Below, one piece after another: positions 1 through 5,219 of a DNA stretch of 5,818 nucleotides; position 1 is the first letter of the stretch, and each line of letters opens with the position of its first letter. A program made the translations under genes and the position numbers. The DNA comes from Ilumatobacteraceae bacterium (GTDB lineage Bacteria > Actinomycetota > Acidimicrobiia > Acidimicrobiales > Ilumatobacteraceae), in assembly GCA_007122945.1 (NCBI GenBank), contig SKSP01000341.1, forward strand, positions 1 through 5,818. Reading direction: 5' to 3'. The notes under the pieces are model-generated. The model was not told the origin of the DNA and did no database searches. It was given only the letters and a program-made list of their open reading frames with translations.

Positions 1-366
1 CGAGAACGGCACGACATACATGGTGCGCCCGCGCATCGAGCCGCGGAAGTGCTCGGTCAGCTCGGCGCGCATCTCGGCCGGGTCGCGCCAGTTGTTGTTC
101 GGCCCGGCGGCGTCCTCGCGTTCGGAGCAGATGTAGGTGCGGTCCTCGACCCGGGCGACGTCACCGGGGTCGGAGTGCGCCCAGTAGCTGTTGGGCCGCT
201 TGGCCTCGTCGAGCTTGGTGAACGTGCCCGCGTCGATGAGCTGCTGGCAGAGGCGGTCGTACTCGTCGGCCGAACCGTCGCACCAGTGGATCTCGGCGGG
301 CTCGGTGATCGCTGCCCAGTCGTTCACCCACTGCTTCAGCCGTTCGTTGCCGGACGTACCGCTCAT
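1..366 (-). CDS. pckG: Phosphoenolpyruvate carboxykinase (GTP), N-terminal part, cut by the left window edge
   Basis: The enzyme converts oxaloacetate and GTP to phosphoenolpyruvate, CO2 and GDP, the committing step of gluconeogenesis in the cytosol. The 122 visible residues start MSGTSGNERLKQWV and contain the GTP-PEPCK N-terminal signatures: 'WCDGS' near residue 28, 'RLCQQLIDAGTF' around 38-49, 'RPNSYWAHSDPGDVARVEDRT' (about 57-77), 'AGPNNNW' and 'MRGRTMYVVPFS' at the cut edge. These closely resemble the mycobacterial GTP enzyme as I remember it. The family is about 600 residues, so roughly four fifths, including the nucleotide and metal sites, lies outside. The ATG at 366-364 is chosen because GAGGAG (383-378) sits 11 nt upstream and the start matches the family's. 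It lies downstream of the rpmB/cold-shock-like pair on the same strand, but the 150-nt spacer suggests its own promoter. The family call is firm; intactness cannot be judged. Confidence 0.95.
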   Translation of the reverse strand, partial: MSGTSGNERLKQWVNDWAAITEPAEIHWCDGSADEYDRLCQQLIDAGTFTKLDEAKRPNSYWAHSDPGDVARVEDRTYICSEREDAAGPNNNWRDPAEMRAELTEHFRGSMRGRTMYVVPFS

Positions 367-516
367 CTCGTTGCGTTCTCCTCGTGGGGGCGACGTGTTC
401 CTTGAGTCTGACGCGTCGCGCGCCCGCACGACAAAGTCGAGTGGCATGCGTCACCGAACGCGTGCGAGCGGGTCCGGTCGTGAATCGGCCCGGCGGACCG
501 TCCCGGCGGCTGGGTG
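367..516. other. Spacer between the cold-shock-like gene and pckG
   Basis: This stretch separates two minus-strand genes and should hold the end of the rpmB unit and the pckG promoter. On the minus strand a poor promoter candidate is TTGTCG (434-429), an 18-nt spacer, then CAGACT (410-405). The -10 deviates from TANNNT at its first base. A short palindrome, CGAC-AAA-GTCG, lies at 429-439 and overlaps that -35. An imperfect 8-bp stem (444-451 with 458-465, 6-nt loop) is the only terminator-like structure. It has one G-U pair on the plus strand, which becomes an A-C mismatch on the transcribed strand, and no U-tract. None of these is convincing alone, and no ORF here looks real. Confidence 0.4.
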
Positions 517-738
517 TCAGTGCCCGGGCGTGCCCATGTCGACCTCGGAGCCGAGCGACAGGCGGGTGGCCCGGCCCTGCTCGTCGAGCTCGAACACGAC
601 GCGCTGCCCCTGGCGGAGCATCCGGAAGATCGACCCTTCGAGCGCGTCGGCGGCGAGGTCGTAGTCGGCGAGGTCGGTGTCGCTCATCACGACGCCGTCG
701 CCGGTGGTCGGGTCGTAGGCCTTGACGACGCCCTGCAT
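517..738 (-). CDS. Small cold-shock-domain-like protein coupled to rpmB
   Basis: The product has 73 residues and follows the layout of a cold-shock protein. The N-terminus MQGVVKAYDPTTGDGVV lines up with the usual G-x-V-K-W-F-x-x-x-x-G-F-G-F-I first strands, and LRQGQRVVFELDEQGRATRL (41-60) lines up with the L-x-E-G-Q-x-V-x-F last strands. The aromatic nucleic-acid-contacting residues of canonical RNP1 and RNP2 are absent: A7-Y8 replaces W-F, G13-D-G-V replaces G-F-G-F, and the VFVH stretch is D25-Y-D-L. Canonical RNA chaperone activity is therefore doubtful. The C-terminus SLGSEVDMGTPGH is an extension. I recall similar proteins in other actinobacteria but know no assigned function. The start is 6 nt after the rpmB stop, with only a weak purine stretch (AAGGCCGG) before it, so translation probably depends on rpmB. 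The fold call is by motif alignment by eye. Confidence 0.8.
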   Translation of the reverse strand: MQGVVKAYDPTTGDGVVMSDTDLADYDLAADALEGSIFRMLRQGQRVVFELDEQGRATRLSLGSEVDMGTPGH

Positions 739-744
739 CGGACG

Positions 745-936
745 TCAGCCGGCCTTGACGACCTTGCCGGCCTTGATGCAGCCGGTGCAGACGTGGAGGC
801 GCTTGGTCGACGGACCGACCTTGGCCCGGACGCGCTGGATGTTGGGGTTCCAACGGCGCTTCGTGCGCCGGTGCGAGTGCGACACCGACATGCCCCACGA
901 CGGGCCCTTGCCGCACACTTCACATACCGATGCCAT
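745..936 (-). CDS. rpmB: 50S ribosomal protein L28
   Basis: L28 is a small basic protein of the large ribosomal subunit. The 63 residues MASVCEVCGKGPSWGMSV...KRRWNPNIQRV...VCTGCIKAGKVVKAG match the family in length and order. The KRRWNPN segment (residues 26-32) is typical of L28, and the protein is rich in Arg and Lys. Two CxxC pairs, C5/C8 and C50/C53, form the zinc-ribbon-like 'C+' type rather than the cysteine-free type some bacteria switch to under zinc limitation. An in-frame ATG lies 15 nt upstream (951-949), but the purine-rich GGAGAG at 946-941 falls between the two and serves the ATG at 936-934. That start also yields the canonical MAxVC N-terminus. It is transcribed divergently from the FakA-type kinase gene and is tightly followed by the cold-shock-like gene. 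Confidence 0.97.
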   Translation of the reverse strand: MASVCEVCGKGPSWGMSVSHSHRRTKRRWNPNIQRVRAKVGPSTKRLHVCTGCIKAGKVVKAG

Positions 937-940
937 TGGT

Positions 941-946
941 CTCTCC
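941..946 (-). promoter_or_regulatory. rpmB ribosome binding site
   Basis: Read on the minus strand this is GGAGAG, with 4 nt to the ATG at 936-934 (6 nt counted from the GGAG core). It decides between two in-frame ATGs, since it lies downstream of the ATG at 951-949. Confidence 0.75.
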
Positions 947-996
947 GTCATCCACTGCCCGGGGGGCGTCGTCTGGGGCGTCTGTTCGCTCGCGTC

Positions 997-1014
997 GCCC
1001 GGAGATCACCGGGC
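997..1014 (-). other. Hairpin in the predicted rpmB leader
   Basis: A perfect 6-bp GC stem (GCCCGG / CCGGGC) encloses a 6-nt loop (1003-1008). If the promoter at 1029-1056 is right, transcription starts near 1022 and this hairpin forms just after the 5' end of a leader of about 85 nt, some 60 nt before the start codon. Many ribosomal protein operons carry regulatory leader structures, but this one matches none that I recognise and may be chance in GC-rich DNA. Confidence 0.35.
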
Positions 1015-1028
1015 TCGACAGCACGACG

Positions 1029-1056
1029 ATGCTACCAGCACGTCGGTCCGGCCCAA
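1029..1056 (-). promoter_or_regulatory. Candidate housekeeping promoter for rpmB
   Basis: On the minus strand TTGGGC (1056-1051) is followed after 16 nt by TAGCAT (1034-1029). The -10 fits the actinobacterial TANNNT pattern and the -35 keeps the TTG. A start about 7 nt on, near 1022, leaves a leader of about 85 nt. This is the best match in a spacer that must contain the rpmB promoter. Confidence 0.5.
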
Positions 1057-1069
1057 CCCGCGCCGTTCC

Positions 1070-1113
1070 GCACCGCCGGGGCCGGAACCGTCGGTGCGGC
1101 ACCGCCGGGTCCG
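1070..1113. repeat. Direct repeat pair with interleaved inverted repeats before the fakA-type gene
   Basis: GCACCGCCGGGNCCG occurs at 1070-1084 and 1099-1113, with only the N position differing (g, then t) and a 29-bp period. Between and across the copies are inverted repeats: CCGCACCG (1068-1075) with CGGTGCGG (1092-1099), GTTCCG (1065-1070) with CGGAAC (1083-1088), and the compact palindrome CGGTGC-G-GCACCG (1092-1104). The block ends 14 bp before the predicted -10 at 1128. The position suits an operator or activator site, but GC-rich DNA makes such matches easier, so function is inference. Confidence 0.45.
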
Positions 1114-1127
1114 ACGGGGTCGGTGGG

Positions 1128-1133
1128 TACTCT
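1128..1133 (+). promoter_or_regulatory. -10 element for a leaderless fakA-type transcript
   Basis: TACTCT fits TANNNT and lies 7 nt before the GTG at 1141, so the transcript would start at or next to the start codon. No Shine-Dalgarno-like purine run precedes that GTG. No good -35 is visible 16-18 nt upstream, which is common for actinobacterial promoters. Leaderless mRNAs that begin with GTG or ATG are frequent in actinobacteria. Confidence 0.55.
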
Positions 1134-1140
1134 GTCACGC

Positions 1141-2844
1141 GTGCCCACCCCGGAGCGGCTCGACGTCACGGCCCTGCGAGCCCTGCTGACCGCGTTCCGC
1201 GACGCCGTGCACGCCCACGCCCCGACGCTGAACCTGTTGAACGTCTACCCCGTTCCCGACGGTGACACGGGCACGAACATGTCGCGCACCCTCGATGCCG
1301 TGGTCGACGAGATGGAGGGTGCTGCGCAGGACCTCACGGCGACGTGCGACGCGATCAGCCACGGATCGCTGATGGGGGCGCGGGGCAACAGCGGGGTGAT
1401 CCTGAGCCAGATCCTCCGCGGCATCGCCGCGACCCTGCGGGGTGACGACGGGGCCGACGGCGGGACCGCCGAGGGTCCCCGCTTCGCCGCGGCGCTGCAG
1501 GCGGCGACGACGGGTGCCTACCAGGCGGTGATGAAACCGGTGGAGGGGACGATCCTGACCGTTGTCCGCGAGAGCGCCGAGGCGGCCGAGGTGGCAGCGA
1601 CGACAGGTGCGACGCTCGTCGACGTGGTCGAAGCGGCGCGGGTAGCGGCTGCGGATGCGCTGCGACGCACCCCGGAACTGCTCCCCGTGCTGCGCGACGC
1701 CGGTGTGGTCGATGCGGGCGGGGCCGGCTTCGTGCTGTTCTTCGACGCCGCGCTGCACGTCCTCACCGGTCGGCCGCTCCCCGAACCCGAGGCGGTCGCC
1801 GCCCCGAACGTGGACGTGCGCGACGCCCGCTCGTCCGGCGACACCGTCCAGGTGTCGGGCGTCGACGGCGACCTCGACGTCAGTGAGCAGCGCTACGAGG
1901 TCATGTTCTTGTGCGCAGGGGAGGGTCGCGGCGTCGATGCCATGAAGTCGACGTGGACCTCGATCGGCGACTCCATCGTCGTGGTGGGCGGCGACGGGCT
2001 GTGGAACTGTCACGTCCACACGAACGACGTCGGCGCCGCGATCGAGGCGGCACTCGACGCCGAGGTCCGTCCGAGCCGGATCCGCGTGACCGACCTGTTC
2101 GAGGAGGTCGCGGACGAACACGCGCAACGTGACGCAGCGTTCGGGGCCGGAGTCGCCGCGCCCCCGTCCGGTGATGACACGGCGCTCGGGTGCGCGGTGG
2201 TCGCCGTGGCGAGTGGGCCCGGGTTGGCGCGGCTGTTCGCCGACCTCGGGGTGAGCGGTGTCGTGACCGGTGGGCAGACGTCGAACCCGTCCACGGCCGA
2301 GTTGCTCGACGCCGTCGAACGGGCGCCCGCCGCCGCCGTCGTCGTGCTGCCCAACAACAAGAACATCATCGCCGTCGCGGAGCAGGTGGACGGTCTCACC
2401 GCCAAGTCCGTCACCGTGGTGCCGACGCGGACGATGCCCGAGGGGCTCGCCGCCCTCGTGGCGTACGACCCCGACGCCGACCTCGACGTCAACCGGTCGG
2501 CGATGACCGCCGCCGCGGGCGCGGTCGTCACGGGCGAGGTGACGCGAGCGGTCCGCGACAGCACGAGTGCGGCTGGCGCCGTGCGCGAGGGCGAGTGGAT
2601 CGGTCTCGTCCGCGGCGACGGCATCGTGGCGGTCGCTGGTTCGCCCGCCGCCGCCGCGATCGGCCTGCTCGACCGCTTGCTCGCCGACCACCACGAGATC
2701 GTCACCGTCGTCACGGGGGCGGACGCTCCCCCCGACGTCACCGCCGCCATCGAGGCCTGGCTCGCCGATCACCACGGCGACGTCGAGGTCGAGGTGCACG
2801 ACGGCGGCCAACCGCTCTACCCGTACCTCTTCGGCATCGAGTGA
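1141..2844 (+). CDS. DAK2-domain (YloV/FakA-type) kinase
   Basis: This 567-residue protein has the architecture of YloV/FakA, which in Firmicutes phosphorylates fatty acids bound to a FakB (DegV-family) partner to make acyl-phosphate for phospholipid synthesis. The N-terminal DhaL-like ATP domain (about 10-205) shows YPVPDGDTGTNM (36-47; D40 and D42 are the expected Mg ligands), HGSLMGARGNSGVILSQ (74-90), MKPVEGTILTV (131-141) and DAGGAGF (191-197). The middle domain has YEVMFLC (252-258) and CHVHTND (290-296). C258, H291 and H293 parallel what I recall as a zinc site in staphylococcal FakA. The C-terminal part has GGQTSNPST (377-385), LPNNKNII (403-410) and a TMPEGLAAL segment. The GTG start is preferred because the family begins shortly before this LDVTALR helix and a -10 lies 7 nt upstream; the reading frame stays open upstream but only across rpmB antisense. 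recG follows after 10 nt. The real substrate in this organism is unknown. Confidence 0.92.
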   Translation: MPTPERLDVTALRALLTAFRDAVHAHAPTLNLLNVYPVPDGDTGTNMSRTLDAVVDEMEGAAQDLTATCDAISHGSLMGARGNSGVILSQILRGIAATLRGDDGADGGTAEGPRFAAALQAATTGAYQAVMKPVEGTILTVVRESAEAAEVAATTGATLVDVVEAARVAAADALRRTPELLPVLRDAGVVDAGGAGFVLFFDAALHVLTGRPLPEPEAVAAPNVDVRDARSSGDTVQVSGVDGDLDVSEQRYEVMFLCAGEGRGVDAMKSTWTSIGDSIVVVGGDGLWNCHVHTNDVGAAIEAALDAEVRPSRIRVTDLFEEVADEHAQRDAAFGAGVAAPPSGDDTALGCAVVAVASGPGLARLFADLGVSGVVTGGQTSNPSTAELLDAVERAPAAAVVVLPNNKNIIAVAEQVDGLTAKSVTVVPTRTMPEGLAALVAYDPDADLDVNRSAMTAAAGAVVTGEVTRAVRDSTSAAGAVREGEWIGLVRGDGIVAVAGSPAAAAIGLLDRLLADHHEIVTVVTGADAPPDVTAAIEAWLADHHGDVEVEVHDGGQPLYPYLFGIE

Positions 2845-2854
2845 CGTCCGCCCG

Positions 2855-5008
2855 ATGACCGCCGGTCCGATCACGTACCGCGAGCTCGACGGCATCGACG
2901 TCGTCCGCCTCCGCGGTGTCGGCGACCGCAAGCGGGCGGCGCTCGCCGAGTTCGGCGTGACCTCGGTCCTCGACCTGCTCGCCACCTACCCGCGCCGGTG
3001 GGTCGACCGCACGAGCGAGGCGCGCATCGCCGATCTCGAGCTCGACCGGGAGGCGCTCGTGCTGGTCACCGTGCGATCCGTGCGCAAGCGGGTCACCCGG
3101 AACCGACGCACGATGGTGACCGCCCAGGTCGGCGACGGGTCGGGGCGCATGGAGGTCGTGTTCTTCAACCAGCCGTGGCGCGAGAAGCAGCTCCGCGAGG
3201 GGCTCCAGATCGCGCTGTTCGGGAAGGCGTCGGCGTACCGCGGTGGCCTCCAGATGGCGAACCCGATCGTCGACCTGATCGGCGATCGCACCGGCCGCAT
3301 CGTGCCGATCTACCCCCAGAGCGAGAAGGTCCAGCTGGCCACGTGGGAGCTCGCCGCCTTCGTCGAGGAAGCGCTTCGCCGATGCGCCGACCGGGGCATC
3401 GGCGATCCGGTCCCCGCCGAGGTCCGGCGTCGGCTCGGTCTGGTCGATCGCGAGGTCGCGCTGCGCTCGATCCACCTCCCCGAGACCATGCGCGACAAGG
3501 AGCAGGCCCGTCGGCGTCTGGCGTTCGACGAGCTCCTGCGGGTGCAGCTGCTCCTGGTGCTCCGCAAGCGGATGCTCGAGCGCGACGCCAAGGGGGTCGC
3601 CCACGTGCTCGATGGTGAGCTGGTGCGCCGCTTCCACCGATCCCTCCCGTATCCGCTGACGGCTGCCCAGCAGCGGGCGATCGTCGAGATCGGGGCCGAC
3701 CTGGCCGCGCCGTTCCCCATGCACCGGCTGCTGCAGGGCGACGTCGGCGCCGGCAAGACCGTCGTGGCCGTCTCGACGTTGCTCGTGGCGGTGCAAGGTG
3801 GCCACCAGGGAGCGCTGATGGCCCCGACGGAGGTGCTCGCCGAGCAGCACGCCGCCGGGGTCCGCGAGCTGCTCGACGGCGTGACCGTGCCCGACCCCGA
3901 CAACCTGTTCGGCGATCGGCCGCTCCGGGTCGAACTGCTCACGAACCGCGTCACCGGCGCCGAGCGCAAGGCCGTGCTCGCCGGGTTGGCCGACGGCAGC
4001 GTCGACCTCGTCATCGGGACCCACGCCCTCATCCAGGAAGGCGTCGAGTTCTCCAGCCTCGGTGCGGTGGTGGTGGACGAACAGCACCGCTTCGGTGTCG
4101 AGCAGCGGGCCGCCCTGCGCGACAAGTCGAGCGGTCCGGTGCCCGACCTGCTCGTGATGACCGCCACGCCGATCCCGCGGACCGCGGCGATGACCGTGTA
4201 CGGCGACCTCGACGTGAGCGTGCTCGACGAGTTGCCCCCCGGTCGGACCCCGATCGTCACGAAGGCCGCCCGGGGCGCGGCCGCCGAGGCCGAGGTCTGG
4301 GAGCACGTCCGAGCGGCGGTCGCCGAGGGTCGGCAGGCCTACGTGGTGTGTCCGCTGATCGACGAGAGCGAGAAGCTCGAGGTCGCGTCGGCCGAGGACA
4401 CGTACCGTGAGCTCGACGCCGGTGCGCTGAAGGGGCTCCGGCTGGGCCTGCTGCACGGTCGGCTCGGCCCGGCCGACAAGCAGATGACGATGGACCTGTT
4501 CCGTTCCGGCGGCCTCGACGTGCTCGTGGCCACGACCGTCATCGAGGTGGGTGTCGACGTCCCGAACGCCACGGTCATGGTGATCCTCGATGCCGACCGC
4601 TTCGGCATCGCCCAGCTGCACCAGCTGCGCGGCCGGGTCGGCCGCGGTGACCACGCCTCGACGTGTTGGCTCGTCACCCGCCCCCACGGCGACGCCGCGC
4701 CACTCGTCGACGCGCCGGGCACGAACCCGCGGGTCGAGGCACTCGTCGCGTCGACCGACGGGTTCGAGCTCGCCGAGGTCGATCTCGACCTGCGCGGCGA
4801 GGGCACGCTCATGTCGACCGCCCAGAAGGGGCGCAGCGACCTGAAGCTGGCGTCGCTGCGCCGCGACCGGGAGCTCGTCGCCCTCGCCCGCGACGCCGCG
4901 TTCGAGATCGTCGACGGCGACCCCGGTCTCGCCCGTCACCCCGACCTCCACGACGAGCTCGACCTGCTCTTCACCGAGACCGACGAGTCCTTCCTCACCA
5001 AGTCCTGA
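2855..5008 (+). CDS. recG: ATP-dependent DNA helicase RecG
   Basis: RecG is a monomeric superfamily 2 translocase that remodels stalled forks and branched DNA (fork regression, Holliday and D-loop processing). The 717 residues, a normal length, contain in order an N-terminal LRGVGDRKR...LLATYPRRWVDR segment, the wedge/OB domain (about 65-155, including VGDGSGRMEVVFFNQPW), Walker A GDVGAGKT (295-302, K301), motif Ia MAPTEVLAEQH, DEQH box (408-411), motif III MTATPIPRT (435-443), motif V ATTVIEVGVDVPNATVMVI, motif VI QLHQLRGRVGRG (587-598), and the RecG-specific TRG region STDGFELAEVDLDLRGEG (633-650). All catalytic motifs look intact. The ATG at 2855 is 10 nt after the kinase stop with no clear Shine-Dalgarno, so translational coupling is likely. 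The frame is open upstream, but only as a shadow of the kinase gene. In many actinobacteria rsmD and coaD come next; here a surface-protein gene does. Confidence 0.97.
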   Translation: MTAGPITYRELDGIDVVRLRGVGDRKRAALAEFGVTSVLDLLATYPRRWVDRTSEARIADLELDREALVLVTVRSVRKRVTRNRRTMVTAQVGDGSGRMEVVFFNQPWREKQLREGLQIALFGKASAYRGGLQMANPIVDLIGDRTGRIVPIYPQSEKVQLATWELAAFVEEALRRCADRGIGDPVPAEVRRRLGLVDREVALRSIHLPETMRDKEQARRRLAFDELLRVQLLLVLRKRMLERDAKGVAHVLDGELVRRFHRSLPYPLTAAQQRAIVEIGADLAAPFPMHRLLQGDVGAGKTVVAVSTLLVAVQGGHQGALMAPTEVLAEQHAAGVRELLDGVTVPDPDNLFGDRPLRVELLTNRVTGAERKAVLAGLADGSVDLVIGTHALIQEGVEFSSLGAVVVDEQHRFGVEQRAALRDKSSGPVPDLLVMTATPIPRTAAMTVYGDLDVSVLDELPPGRTPIVTKAARGAAAEAEVWEHVRAAVAEGRQAYVVCPLIDESEKLEVASAEDTYRELDAGALKGLRLGLLHGRLGPADKQMTMDLFRSGGLDVLVATTVIEVGVDVPNATVMVILDADRFGIAQLHQLRGRVGRGDHASTCWLVTRPHGDAAPLVDAPGTNPRVEALVASTDGFELAEVDLDLRGEGTLMSTAQKGRSDLKLASLRRDRELVALARDAAFEIVDGDPGLARHPDLHDELDLLFTETDESFLTKS

Positions 5009-5013
5009 CCGTC

Positions 5014-5057
5014 CTGTCCGCGCCGATCGGCCGAAGTGAGCCGATCGGCGCGGACGG
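5014..5057 (+). terminator. Strong hairpin after recG, probable intrinsic-like terminator
   Basis: GTCCGCGCCGATCGGC (5016-5031) pairs perfectly with 5040-5055 across an 8-nt loop, and a G-U and a C-G pair extend the stem to 18. It begins 5 nt after the recG stop. No T-run follows, which is usual for actinobacterial hairpin terminators. The same structure forms on the other strand, so it could also block antisense entry into recG. Each arm contains the 10-bp palindrome GCCGATCGGC, which is unusual for a plain terminator. Confidence 0.7.
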
Positions 5058-5121
5058 TTCGGGTCGGTGGTGCAGTTCCGTCTGGGGGAATCGGCCGAAT
5101 CTGGTCGGTTGGCGCGGACGG
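5026..5121. repeat. Degenerate 32-bp direct duplication, 64-bp offset, within the recG trailer
   Basis: Bases 5026-5057 and 5090-5121 align without gaps at 25 of 32 positions. The ends are identical, ATCGGCCGAA (10 bp) and GGCGCGGACGG (11 bp), and divergence is confined to the centre. The first copy is the inner and 3' part of the strong hairpin. The second copy has lost the long stem but retains a smaller one, TTCCGTC (5076-5082) with GACGGAA (5117-5123). This looks like duplicated terminator or REP-like material, one copy intact and one decayed. Confidence 0.6.
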
Positions 5122-5123
5122 AA

Positions 5124-5142
5124 ATGAGTAGTGGTTACTCAT
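5124..5142. promoter_or_regulatory. Perfect 7-5-7 inverted repeat, candidate operator
   Basis: ATGAGTA-GTGGT-TACTCAT is a perfect inverted repeat in a locally AT-richer patch, about 77 bp before the start codon of the exported collagen-like protein. The half-site TACTCAT fits the NarL-type heptamer TACYYMT, but the half-sites point the opposite way to the classical NarL 7-2-7 site. It is a plausible binding site for a dimeric regulator (GerE/LuxR-type or TetR-type). It is too short in the arms and too long in the spacer to be a strong hairpin. Confidence 0.5.
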
Positions 5143-5206
5143 GACAGGCCGGGTGGGGGTTTGGTTCGGTGGTCGTGTGCGGCGTATGGGGCGCCGGACG
5201 TGACCA

Positions 5207-5212
5207 GGGAGG
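5207..5212 (+). promoter_or_regulatory. Strong ribosome binding site of the exported-protein gene
   Basis: GGGAGG followed by 7 nt and ATG at 5220 is the best Shine-Dalgarno match among the plus-strand genes here. It fixes the start codon and contrasts with the leaderless kinase gene and the coupled recG. Confidence 0.85.
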
Positions 5213-5219
5213 TACGGGT

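Noticed and set aside
514..1140. In-frame upstream extension of the kinase from an ATG at 514
   Set aside because: The extension would cross rpmB and the cold-shock-like gene in antisense and matches no family. The real start is the GTG at 1141.
2567..2854. In-frame upstream extension of RecG
   Set aside because: It overlaps the kinase coding sequence in another frame and is Arg/Pro/Ser-rich shadow. RecG homology and normal length begin at 2855.
1135..2985. 616-codon open frame on the minus strand opposite the kinase gene
   Set aside because: It mirrors the codon structure of the kinase gene, is low-complexity (Arg, Val, Gly and Asp rich) and has no recognisable domain or ribosome site. Long antisense frames are expected at this GC content.
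2738..4951. 737-codon open frame on the minus strand opposite recG
   Set aside because: The opposite strand encodes complete RecG motifs. The antisense product is a compositionally biased shadow.
5159..5190. Promoter-like GTTTGG-N17-GCGTAT (SigB-like) or TTGGTT-N18-TATGGG before the surface gene
   Set aside because: Both match their consensus poorly in a G/T-rich stretch and they conflict with each other. A promoter must lie nearby, but I cannot place it.
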